Below are positions 1 to 5,167 of a stretch of DNA of 6,790 nucleotides, piece after piece. Source of the DNA: an uncultured Olsenella sp. (lineage in GTDB: Bacteria; Actinomycetota; Coriobacteriia; Coriobacteriales; Atopobiaceae); NCBI GenBank assembly GCA_959598545.1, contig CAUGFC010000094.1, positions 1-6,790 on the forward strand. The letters run 5' to 3'. Under the pieces are notes generated by a model. It ran no database searches, was not told where the DNA came from, and was given only the letters and a program-made list of their open reading frames with translations. The position numbers were made by a program, and so were the translations under genes. Every line of letters begins with the position of its first letter. The first letter of the stretch is position 1.

Positions 1-353
1 GCGTGCGCTGCCTCGGCGCCATCACGCGCGACCGCCTGGAGGCGCTGCGCGAGGCGGACGCCATCCTGCGCGAGGAGTTCGCGGAGGCGGGGCTTGCCGG
101 CAAGGTGTGGCAGTACTTCGTCGTGGTGCCCGACATGCGTGCCACCGGCGTGCGCGACGGCAAGCGCGCCTACGACTGGCCGGCCATCATCCGCGCCGTC
201 AACACCGTTGACGCCATGACCGCCACGGTGCCCGAGCTCGACTGGGCCCTGCTCAAGAAGATCACCGACCGCATCCTCACCGAGGTGCCGGGCATCTGCC
301 GCGTGACGTACGACCTCACGCCCAAACCCGTAGGCACGATCGAGTGGGAGTAA
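1..353 (+). CDS. guaA: GMP synthase (glutamine-hydrolysing), C-terminal part
   Basis: This is the 3' end of guaA; the gene begins upstream of the window. GuaA makes GMP from XMP, ATP and glutamine in the cytoplasm, the last step of guanine nucleotide synthesis. The reading frame (codons from base 3) shows the conserved C-terminal dimerisation domain, including VVVPDMRATGVRDG, the YDWPAIIRAVNTVDAMTA segment, and the family-typical ending ICRVTYDLTPKPVGTIEWE. The GTG at base 3 is an internal valine, not a start. The codons are strongly GC-rich, unlike the sequence right after the stop. The last five codons (339-353) recur near 4373-4387, so the 3' end has served as an integration target and the final GAG TAA is probably supplied by the inserted element. 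No terminator follows directly. The C-terminal match to GuaA is very clear. Confidence 0.97.
   Translation, partial: VRCLGAITRDRLEALREADAILREEFAEAGLAGKVWQYFVVVPDMRATGVRDGKRAYDWPAIIRAVNTVDAMTATVPELDWALLKKITDRILTEVPGICRVTYDLTPKPVGTIEWE
339..353 (+). repeat. attL-like core, 3' end of guaA
   Basis: The 15 bases ATCGAGTGGGAGTAA match 4373-4387 (ATCGAGTGGGAATAA) at 14 positions, the first 11 in a row. Similarity stops abruptly outside the repeat. Base composition changes here from GC-rich host coding sequence to a lower-GC phage-like stretch. Tyrosine-recombinase elements are known to use the 3' end of guaA as an attachment site and to restore its last codons. I infer this is the left junction. 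Confidence 0.8.
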
Positions 354-354
354 C

Positions 355-645
355 AAGCTCTACAGCGGTAGCGGCATTTCCAAGTCGGTAGTTCCTAGTG
401 ACGTGACGGGAGCCAAGGGCGGAACGGCAACCTACACCGTGAAGGAGATTCACACTTGGTACGGCAGTGAGAAGACAACGCAAGCGTCCGTGTCCGTTAC
501 CGTTCGCAGCGGGATTGTTAGCGTGTACGACTCTAGCGGAAACAGACACACCGGACTGGTAACCGCCTACGACTCAAGCGGCAAGTCTCACTTCGTACTG
601 ATAACCGCATACGACGCAAACGGTTCTCCGCATAGCGTGGTTTAG
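355..645 (+). CDS. Phage tail protein fragment, 5'-truncated at the junction
   Basis: The frame is open from the codon after an upstream stop at 331-333, through the attachment core, to TAG at 643-645. About 96 residues lie inside the insertion. The first possible start in the window is GTG 403, which has no ribosome binding site, so the gene appears to have lost its 5' end. The residues just after the junction are Ser/Gly-rich (SSGSNKLYSGSG), followed by a beta-rich stretch (TATYTVKEIHTWYG, ASVSVTVRSG) and three C-terminal repeats of about 14 residues. Such beta-rich repetitive C termini are common in phage tail or fibre proteins. The stop overlaps the binding site of the next gene, as in a tail operon. 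I do not recognise the exact family. Read across a circularised element, the frame would extend back to an ATG at 4359-4361. Confidence 0.6.
   Translation, partial: KLYSGSGISKSVVPSDVTGAKGGTATYTVKEIHTWYGSEKTTQASVSVTVRSGIVSVYDSSGNRHTGLVTAYDSSGKSHFVLITAYDANGSPHSVV
520..642 (+). repeat. Three tandem 42-bp coding repeats
   Basis: Units lie at 520-561, 562-603 and 604-642, the last one codon short. Each encodes about 14 residues of the pattern [ST][VA]YD[SA][SN]G, three to four variable residues including a His, then hydrophobic residues (SVYDSSGNRHTGLV, TAYDSSGKSHFVLI, TAYDANGSPHSVV). The protein pattern is better conserved than the DNA, so these are structural repeats of the tail protein rather than a recent duplication. 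Confidence 0.75.
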
Positions 646-655
646 GGGGTGTCCT

Positions 656-1423
656 ATGGAAACAAGTCTATTCTGGGACGCTCAGCAGAACCAAGACGGG
701 ACTCTCGACAGGGTTTACAACTCGGATGATTTCGCCGCAATGTTCATGGGCTTCTGGGGAGACGGGCTTATCCCAAACACCCCAACCGCACTCTTGGTTG
801 AGCCTATCGAGAACTCATTCGCGGTAGTCGTGAATCCGGGTGACGCTTTCATCAAGGGACGCTTCTACCAGAACACCGAGGACAAGCAGCTCACTCTTGC
901 GAACGGCAACGCACAAGAGCGAGTTGATTACATAGCGCTACGCTTCGACTCGGAGAAGCGTAGCGTCTACCTCAAATACTTGGAGGGTGCGGAAGGGGAG
1001 GGCAACCCGCTTTTCGCACGCTCAACCGGACTCTTCGACTTGCTCTTGGCGAAGATCACCGTTCCCGCCAACGCCCAATACCTCACGGACGAGATGGTTG
1101 AGGACTTACGTGGAACGAGTGATTGCCCTTGGATAAACCTACGCTTCGACTTGGACGCTATCACTTCGAGTTTTCAAGCGTGGTACGACAACGTTAGGCA
1201 ACTCTTGGACGAGGACGTTGCCGTACAGCTCCAAGAGCAGATAGACGAGAACGCGGACGATATCACAACGCTCAACTCGACTATCGCCAACTTGGTAGTA
1301 CAGAACCAGCAACTCCAGGAGCAACTTGAGAACGAACGCAAGAACGACAACGTTATCAAGGACGGCAATATCTATCTCAACACACGTCCGTATGACCCAG
1401 CCATTGATACGGACATTCCATAA
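656..1423 (+). CDS. Phage tail / receptor-binding (baseplate-like) protein
   Basis: A 255-residue protein starting at ATG 656, with GGGGGTG at 645-651 overlapping the upstream stop, so the two genes are probably cotranscribed. The N-terminal 150 residues have the layout seen in many siphophage tail, baseplate or fibre proteins: an early FWGDGLIPN segment, a VVNPGDAFIKGRFYQN segment, then a hydrophobic strand with NAQERVDYIALRFD. In that family the pattern is a VxPGxAxIxGR turn followed by N-R-I/V-D. Residues from about 185 to 230 form a long heptad coiled coil (VQLQEQIDENADDITTLN, then LVVQNQQLQEQLENE), which suggests trimerisation. The C terminus is short and polar, with no enzyme domain. 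It is the last + strand gene of the module and is followed at once by a strong terminator. The structural role is well supported; the exact tail position is inference. Confidence 0.72.
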   Translation: METSLFWDAQQNQDGTLDRVYNSDDFAAMFMGFWGDGLIPNTPTALLVEPIENSFAVVVNPGDAFIKGRFYQNTEDKQLTLANGNAQERVDYIALRFDSEKRSVYLKYLEGAEGEGNPLFARSTGLFDLLLAKITVPANAQYLTDEMVEDLRGTSDCPWINLRFDLDAITSSFQAWYDNVRQLLDEDVAVQLQEQIDENADDITTLNSTIANLVVQNQQLQEQLENERKNDNVIKDGNIYLNTRPYDPAIDTDIP

Positions 1424-1427
1424 ACGA

Positions 1428-1464
1428 AACGGGCACCTACCTTTGCGGCGGGTGCCCGTTTTTT
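1428..1464 (+). terminator. Rho-independent terminator of the tail module
   Basis: A perfect 10-bp stem, AACGGGCACC at 1428-1437 with GGTGCCCGTT at 1451-1460, has a 13-nt loop and continues into a T run (1459-1464). It begins five bases after the stop of the tail gene. The sequence on the other side is A/T-rich (CGAAA), so it may also stop - strand transcription of the convergent membrane-protein gene that ends at 1482. Confidence 0.92.
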
Positions 1465-1481
1465 CGTTGGTTATTCGACTT

Positions 1482-2738
1482 TTATGCTCCGCCGTATGTA
1501 CCCGTCCACTGTAGGTTCCATGTACCGTAACTGCACTCAATGACGATATAGTACATATTCCCCTCCTGCACGGGAACGCTCGTGTCCAACACATAGCTTC
1601 CGATTTCATTTGCCACGAGTGAGTAGGGGTTCTGGTTGGAGTCCAAGATTCTGACGATGAAGTTGCCGGTACCCTCGTACGACCCAGAGAAATCAAACGA
1701 ATCTGAGTAGGCATAGACCCGGTACATTGATTTGCCGTCTTCGTTTACCAATAACTCGTCCTTCTTCGAGCTGTCACCAGAAATTGAATCTTGCGACCCG
1801 CCTGTATCATCTTGTTCGACAGCAGGTTCATCGAAGGTAAACTCAAGGTGTGGCTCAGAATCAAATTGACCAGCATCTATTGGCTCTTTTTCCGCGAGTG
1901 ATAAAAGAATAAACCCTAGGTCTAGCCCAAACCCGCTCCAACCGGAGTTTTCGCAATGCAGAACAAGCTGCGAAATGACATCTTCAGCGTTTCTGCCGTT
2001 CAATTGCATGCAATATAAAATCATTCCTGTCGGCGAATCGCTCTCTCTCTCAGTTTTCGACACCGCAACCAAGAGTGCGTCCTCGCCTCCCATTGTTGTC
2101 GGTGCGAACTGGAAATCATAGCGATACTGAAGGTCAGTATTGCCGCTATATGCATATTGCTGATAGGCGACCCCATCTTCAGCTTGATTGGTGAACCCGG
2201 CTAAAGCAACGAGCTCATCCAGGGACAGCTCCTTGGATTGCTCGGAATCAAATTCGAGATAAATGTACGAGTAGTATCTGTCTGAATCTCCAGCATTCGC
2301 ATGAATACTGTAGTCCTCGATGTCTATCTCAACAGACGTCTCATCAAGTCCAGATTCATTGTACGCACGGAGGTACTCACTGGGCAGGCCGGTCATGCCA
2401 TACGCTTCAAGACTTGTTCGCATATCCCACAGCCGATTCAGCTCGAACTCAGTTGGGAAGCCGCCATGCTCTTCAGCGAAATCGCGATATTGCTCCGTGT
2501 TAGCGTTTGAGACGAGCTGCGTCCAAGCGTCGGCAACCTCTTCGGGGTTACCGTTGGATAGCTGTGCGTCTATCTTGTCAAGCTCCTTCTGGATGTTGTC
2601 GAGACGCTCTTGTTCGGCAGCCCTTTCTGCGTTATTCGAATTAACGTAAACGGCTGTGGGCGCGGCTATGGCTACGATGACGGCAAGGGCTATGAATACC
2701 AGCAACCTCTTATGCCCGAGAAAGAATGTGCCCTTCAC
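1482..2738 (-). CDS. Membrane-anchored surface protein, function unknown
   Basis: I chose GTG 2738 (418 residues): GAAGGGG lies five bases upstream, and it follows the stop of the preceding gene by two bases. A TTG start at 2777 would add 13 residues overlapping that gene. The protein starts with a short basic segment and one hydrophobic helix (about residues 11-31, LLVFIALAVIVAIAAP) with no lipobox cysteine, so it is probably an N-in/C-out signal anchor. A short charged coiled coil follows (about 36-58), then a large soluble acidic domain, a Ser/Asp/Gly-rich linker (about 300-328) and a C-terminal beta-rich domain (about 329-418) with SGSYEGTGNFIVRILD and ECSYGTWNLQW. Such terminal beta-sandwich modules occur in many surface proteins of Gram-positive bacteria. 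A role in lysogenic conversion or exclusion of other phages is inference from prophage position and topology. No catalytic motif is visible. Confidence 0.82.
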   Translation of the reverse strand: MKGTFFLGHKRLLVFIALAVIVAIAAPTAVYVNSNNAERAAEQERLDNIQKELDKIDAQLSNGNPEEVADAWTQLVSNANTEQYRDFAEEHGGFPTEFELNRLWDMRTSLEAYGMTGLPSEYLRAYNESGLDETSVEIDIEDYSIHANAGDSDRYYSYIYLEFDSEQSKELSLDELVALAGFTNQAEDGVAYQQYAYSGNTDLQYRYDFQFAPTTMGGEDALLVAVSKTERESDSPTGMILYCMQLNGRNAEDVISQLVLHCENSGWSGFGLDLGFILLSLAEKEPIDAGQFDSEPHLEFTFDEPAVEQDDTGGSQDSISGDSSKKDELLVNEDGKSMYRVYAYSDSFDFSGSYEGTGNFIVRILDSNQNPYSLVANEIGSYVLDTSVPVQEGNMYYIVIECSYGTWNLQWTGTYGGA

Positions 2739-2740
2739 TG

Positions 2741-2944
2741 CTACCCCTTCATTCTTTTTAGTAGGAGGTGCGTGCAAATAAGTGTGATGGCCGCCGGGTC
2801 GTCCAGCGCTTCGTCAATGCCGTCCACAACGTATTCCGGGTTGTGAGTCGGCAACTTGTCGTGATATTCAAGGAGCTCTTTGACGCTGGTTATTTTTTGT
2901 CTGTCGATTGTTTCGATTAGATTGAGGATGGCGGGTACGTCCAT
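2741..2944 (-). CDS. Small protein coupled to the membrane protein, unknown
   Basis: A 67-residue protein. ATG 2944 is preferred because GGAAGGAG precedes it at good spacing; the same frame is open 39 codons further upstream to an ATG at 3061 but without a binding site there. The sequence is mostly helical and acidic (MDVPAILNLIETIDRQ, SVKELLEYHDKLP, VVDGIDEALDDPAA) and ends in a hydrophobic then basic tail (LICTHLLLKRMKG). No family is recognised. Its stop is two bases from the GTG of the membrane protein, and the ribosome binding site of that gene lies within its last codons. The two are therefore almost surely cotranscribed and translationally coupled. It could be a cytoplasmic partner or regulator of the surface protein. 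Confidence 0.65.
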   Translation of the reverse strand: MDVPAILNLIETIDRQKITSVKELLEYHDKLPTHNPEYVVDGIDEALDDPAAITLICTHLLLKRMKG

Positions 2945-2976
2945 AACCTGCTCCTTCCAAAAGCAGCCCAATAGAG

Positions 2977-3028
2977 ACTGTGGAAGAAGCCCCTTGGTAA
3001 ACAAAGAGGGAAAAGCCCCGCCCACAGT
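2977..3028 (-). promoter_or_regulatory. Possible structured leader of the 67-residue/418-residue unit
   Basis: Seven-base inverted arms, ACTGTGG (2977-2983) and CCACAGT (3022-3028), enclose two imperfect copies (10 of 12) of a motif read on the - strand as GGGGCTTTTCCC and GGGGCTTCTTCC (3019-3008 and 2993-2982). It lies 33 to 84 bases upstream of ATG 2944. A weak promoter candidate on the - strand is TTGCGC (3061-3056), an 18-base gap, then TATGTG (3037-3032). No known riboswitch class is recognised, and this could be chance structure. Confidence 0.25.
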
Positions 3029-3122
3029 TGCCACATAGTGTCCTTCTTCGCAACAGCGCAAGATACCGTCTTTGTTGTATCAACATTTGCGAGCGAGCCG
3101 AATAGGGCGTGGGCGGCATAAG

Positions 3123-3150
3123 AAAAAGGGGCGCTCCGCGAGGGAACGCC
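3123..3150 (-). terminator. Terminator of the three-gene - strand operon
   Basis: Read on the - strand, GGCGTTCC (3150-3143), a five-base loop and GGAGCGCC (3137-3130) form an 8-bp stem with one G-U pair, followed by CC and five T (3127-3123). It lies 40 bases beyond the stop of the last gene of the operon, and it separates that operon from the downstream 67-residue/418-residue unit. Confidence 0.85.
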
Positions 3151-3189
3151 TCAATCAGATTGCCCTATCGTAGCACCCGATGAACGAGA

Positions 3190-3465
3190 CTAGGAAACAT
3201 CCGTCCCATCCGCCCGTTCTTCGATAGACTCTTTGTAGCGCGACACATAGAAGGAAATCAGCTCGTCCCTGTCAGTAATGTCTTTGGATGCCTCACAGTA
3301 GAGAGCCTTCTGCTCGTCCGATAGAGAGCCAAGCCACTTAACGAACTGGTTCACCCTTTCGCGGGCTTTGGCTTCCCTCTCCAGCTGTTCACGCAGTCTC
3401 TCAGTCTCTGCATTTATGGACTCGGTAACGAGAAACTGATAAACGTTCCAAAATGCTTCGTACAC
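3190..3465 (-). CDS. Small helical acidic protein, third gene of operon, unknown
   Basis: The frame is open from 3612, but the upstream part overlaps the 172-residue gene and looks like its shadow (Ser/Thr/Arg-rich). I chose GTG 3465, which has GAGGGG eight bases before it and lies one base past the stop of the upstream gene; this gives 91 residues. An in-frame GTG at 3474 is an alternative and would overlap by eight bases. The protein starts with an aromatic segment (YEAFWNVYQFL), followed by a charged coiled-coil stretch (NAETERLREQLEREAKARER), then WLGSLSDEQKALYCEA and an acidic tail. No family is recognised. Tight spacing implies translational coupling. A terminator follows 40 bases later. 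Confidence 0.68.
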   Translation of the reverse strand: MYEAFWNVYQFLVTESINAETERLREQLEREAKARERVNQFVKWLGSLSDEQKALYCEASKDITDRDELISFYVSRYKESIEERADGTDVS

Positions 3466-3466
3466 G

Positions 3467-3985
3467 CTACTCACCCCTCTTCGCCGCACGCTTTTCCGCA
3501 GCCTTCCTGTTGCGGGCGTTCTCCTCCTCGATGAAAGAGTCGCGGAACTCGCGGTAATCGGTGTAGTAGTCGCAAAGCATATCTTCGCTTGCGAGGACGA
3601 AGTACTCCTCAAAGTCGTTCATAAGCTTGTTGTAGACGGCGGCGTAATCGTCGCTAGGCTCTTCGTTCAGAAACTCCTCGAAATGACGATAGGCACCGAG
3701 GTTGGCGCGGAGAGTCATAGTCACGGGCTTGGTATGCGGCGAGCTGAACTCCATACCCTGAGTCCTGTTGTCCTCGCTAAAGAACTCGCAAATCTCAAGA
3801 GCATCGCCAAGGATGGCGGTATCCTCGTCGCTACTGTACTGGGCGATAAGCGTATCGCGGATTGCCGCAAGCTCAGGGTGCTCAGTGATAACCTCGTCCG
3901 CCTTAGCTTCCGCATCGTTGCTAAGGTACTCTGCCGCGAACTTCTTGTGAACGCGGGTAAGCTGCTTCACGTTCCACTTCTTCAT
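3467..3985 (-). CDS. Acidic helical protein, second gene of operon, unknown
   Basis: A 172-residue protein starting at ATG 3985 with AAGGGG eight bases upstream, 19 bases after the first gene's stop. It opens with a basic segment (MKKWNVKQLTRVHKKF) and then becomes strongly acidic with many Glu, Asp and Tyr, including FEEFLNEEPSDDYAAVYNKL and EDMLCDYYTDYREF. The end is a highly charged Lys/Arg/Glu helix. It looks cytoplasmic, with no membrane segment, signal or enzyme motif. No family is recognised. Location in the conversion region of a prophage end and the small acidic partners on both sides suggest a protein-protein role. Anti-restriction, phage-exclusion or host-modulating functions are possible but unproven. 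Confidence 0.78.
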   Translation of the reverse strand: MKKWNVKQLTRVHKKFAAEYLSNDAEAKADEVITEHPELAAIRDTLIAQYSSDEDTAILGDALEICEFFSEDNRTQGMEFSSPHTKPVTMTLRANLGAYRHFEEFLNEEPSDDYAAVYNKLMNDFEEYFVLASEDMLCDYYTDYREFRDSFIEEENARNRKAAEKRAAKRGE

Positions 3986-4004
3986 TTTGGGAACCCCTTG
4001 CGGC

Positions 4005-4280
4005 TTAGGCGTTATGCTCAGTGCGCCAAGCTTCGCCTATCATACCTTCGAGTTCTTCCAACTTGCGGACAAGAGCCACATAGGAGCTTTCGTCAATCAC
4101 TCGCATATACAAGTCGAACCACTCACGCGCAAGCTCTTGGTTCTCTTGGGTGGTTTCCAAAAGCTCGAAAGCCTTGGCAAGCATCGTGTAGCGCTCGCCG
4201 AACTCCGCCATATCCCGCAACAGCCCTTCGCGGCACTCTTGGAGGGTATAATTAAACCGTCCGAAATCGTTGGCACCCAT
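4005..4280 (-). CDS. Small helical protein, first gene of operon, unknown
   Basis: A 91-residue protein starting at ATG 4280, with AAGGAAA seven bases upstream. It is almost wholly helical and acidic (NYTLQECREGLLRDMAEFGE, LAKAFELLETTQENQELA, VRKLEELEGMIGEAW). No recognised family, signal or membrane segment. It is the promoter-proximal gene of the three-gene unit, only about 90 bases from the right attachment core. The upstream region holds a bulged inverted repeat at 4301-4332 that may control it. The family-free but compact gene order suggests cargo of the phage element rather than a structural gene. Confidence 0.75.
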   Translation of the reverse strand: MGANDFGRFNYTLQECREGLLRDMAEFGERYTMLAKAFELLETTQENQELAREWFDLYMRVIDESSYVALVRKLEELEGMIGEAWRTEHNA

Positions 4281-4300
4281 AGCAGTTTCCTTTCTCTCTT

Positions 4301-4332
4301 GGAATGATGTACTTTAGTGATGTACTCATTCC
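4301..4332. promoter_or_regulatory. Inverted repeat upstream of the - strand operon, near attR
   Basis: GGAATGATGTAC (4301-4312) and GTACTCATTCC (4322-4332) are inverted copies with a single-base bulge, separated by nine bases. The same stretch contains a 9-bp direct repeat, TGATGTACT, at 4305-4313 and 4318-4326. It lies 21 to 52 bases before ATG 4280 and about 40 bases from the attachment core. It may be a repressor operator for the operon or a binding region for a recombination protein. I could not assign firm -35/-10 boxes. Confidence 0.5.
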
Positions 4333-4372
4333 ATCTGATAAGAAAACCGCTGGTAGAGATGGTAGAGAGTTT

Positions 4373-4387
4373 ATCGAGTGGGAATAA
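4373..4387 (+). repeat. attR-like core, second copy of the guaA end
   Basis: ATCGAGTGGGAATAA reads I-E-W-E-stop in the guaA frame, as at 339-353 but with GAA for GAG. Just to its left, GGTAGAGA occurs twice (4352-4359 and 4361-4368), one base apart; such short direct repeats near a core can be integrase arm sites. To its right, host-like sequence begins with a hairpin. I infer it is the right junction, and that the GAA form is the original host codon. Confidence 0.8.
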
Positions 4388-4406
4388 GTATTTTTACTAA
4401 AACGTC

Positions 4407-4440
4407 GGGCGTCCCGTCGCTTGCGAGCGGCGGGGCGCTC
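4407..4440 (+). terminator. Hairpin, probably the original guaA terminator
   Basis: A 14-bp stem (GGGCGTCCCGTCGC at 4407-4420 with GCGGCGGGGCGCTC at 4427-4440, three G-U pairs) has a six-base loop. No strong T run follows (GCTTGTCT), so termination may be weak. It lies 19 bases after the attR stop codon, where a guaA terminator would be expected before integration. The base composition is again that of the host. Confidence 0.6.
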
Positions 4441-4469
4441 GCTTGTCTGGCGAGAAGGGCGGAGGCTCG

Positions 4470-5096
4470 ATGGACCTCACGGAAGTGCGTCAGCGTATGA
4501 AGGACGGTCGGCTCTACGTCTGCAACAGCCCGGAGCTCTTCGCTGAGCAAGGGCGTCGGCGCGACGTTCTGGACGCCTACAATGCGCTGCCGTTCAGTAG
4601 GTCGGAGGAGCGCGATGCGCTGCTGCGCCAGCTCGTCGCCGAGGCGGGCGAGGGCTGCATGATCGAGCCCCCGTTTCACGCCAACTGGGGCGGCGCGAAC
4701 CTGCACCTGGGCAACAACGTCTATGCCAACATGGGCCTCACGCTGGTGGACGACGCGGAGATCTTCGTCGAGGACGACGTGATGATTGGCCCCAACGTCA
4801 CCATCTGCACGGCATCGCATCCCGTCTCGCCGCGCCTGCGCGCCAAGGGCCTGCAGTACAACAAGCCCGTTCGCATCTGCCGGGGCGCCTGGCTCGGCGC
4901 CGGGTGCGTGGTGCTGGCTGGCGTTACGGTGGGCGTGGGCTCCGTGGTGGGCGCGGGCAGCGTGGTCACGCGTGACGTGCCTGCCGGCGTGGTTGCCGCG
5001 GGCAACCCGTGTCGCGTACTGCGCGAGATCGACGAGCGGGACCAGCGCGTCTACGGCCACGACAAGCCCGTCGAGGAGCGCTGGCTCGGCGAGTAA
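4470..5096 (+). CDS. Maltose/galactoside-type O-acetyltransferase (hexapeptide repeat)
   Basis: A 208-residue cytoplasmic enzyme of the Maa/LacA family, which transfers acetyl from acetyl-CoA to a sugar hydroxyl. I chose ATG 4470 with GGAGG just upstream (4461-4465, four-base spacing); an upstream TTG at 4443 would add a non-family segment. Residues 1-55 form the Mac-type helical domain (MKDGRLYVCNSPEL, ALPFSRSEER). From about 65 onward is a left-handed beta-helix built of hexapeptide turns, with the family segments FHANWGGANLHLG, VYANMGLTLVDDA and GAWLGAG. His117 in TASHPV matches the catalytic histidine of the family. The C-terminal GNPCRVLREI is typical. Length and domain order are complete. 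The true sugar substrate cannot be told from the sequence. This is the first host gene beyond the insertion. Confidence 0.93.
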   Translation: MDLTEVRQRMKDGRLYVCNSPELFAEQGRRRDVLDAYNALPFSRSEERDALLRQLVAEAGEGCMIEPPFHANWGGANLHLGNNVYANMGLTLVDDAEIFVEDDVMIGPNVTICTASHPVSPRLRAKGLQYNKPVRICRGAWLGAGCVVLAGVTVGVGSVVGAGSVVTRDVPAGVVAAGNPCRVLREIDERDQRVYGHDKPVEERWLGE

Positions 5097-5118
5097 AGGC
5101 CATCGCCATGTCCGAGAT

Positions 5119-5136
5119 GTATCATAATCATGATAC
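5119..5136. promoter_or_regulatory. Palindromic operator of the toxin-antitoxin operon
   Basis: GTATCAT (5119-5125) and ATGATAC (5130-5136) are a perfect 7-bp inverted repeat separated by AATC. It lies 32 to 49 bases before the antitoxin start, in an AT-rich island within GC-rich DNA. The left half contains a -10-like CATAAT (5123-5128), but no convincing -35 is seen. Phd/YefM antitoxins repress their own promoters by binding such palindromes, so autoregulation is likely. Confidence 0.72.
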
Positions 5137-5167
5137 GATTTGACTACCTTTTGAGAGAGGAGTCAGC

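Larger units (their letters stand above)
354..4387. mobile_element. Phage-derived insertion at the guaA 3' end (remnant or integrase-less element)
   Basis: About 4.03 kb of visibly lower-GC DNA lies between the two guaA-end repeats. It carries the end of a phage tail module on the + strand, then two - strand units of small unrecognised proteins and a membrane-anchored protein. This fits the tail-to-att end of a temperate phage, where lysogenic-conversion genes sit. There is no integrase, excisionase, repressor, terminase, capsid, holin or endolysin in any frame. It cannot be an autonomous phage. It may be a prophage decayed by deletion, or a short cassette mobilised in trans by another guaA-specific integrase. 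The boundaries rest on the repeats, the guaA ending and the return of a host-like terminator at 4407. Confidence 0.78.

Noticed and set aside
520..642. CRISPR-like or other non-coding direct repeats.
   Set aside because: The 42-bp units are continuous, divergent at DNA level and conserved at protein level inside a coding frame; there are no spacers.
1139..1714. Open frame on the - strand spanning the end of the tail gene and the terminator.
   Set aside because: It crosses the strong terminator and is antisense to a recognisable tail protein; no binding site or domain.
2739..2777. TTG start at 2777 for the membrane-anchored protein.
   Set aside because: GTG 2738 has a better ribosome binding site and places the basic segment directly before the membrane helix; the TTG version would overlap the upstream gene without need.
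3466..3612. Upstream extension of the third operon gene to 3612.
   Set aside because: The extension overlaps the 172-residue gene for its whole length and reads as Ser/Thr/Arg-rich shadow sequence.
3683..4255. Open frame of about 190 codons on the + strand across two - strand genes.
   Set aside because: The - strand genes have good binding sites, tight operon spacing and a terminator; this frame has neither, and its composition is shadow-like.
354..4387. A DGR (template repeat, variable repeat, reverse transcriptase) tied to the tail repeats.
   Set aside because: There is no reverse transcriptase frame in the window, and no near-identical second copy of the repeat region.
4371..5060. Open frame on the - strand opposite the acetyltransferase (229 codons).
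   Set aside because: It is the shadow of a clear hexapeptide-repeat acetyltransferase and has a His/Ala/Arg-rich composition without a domain.
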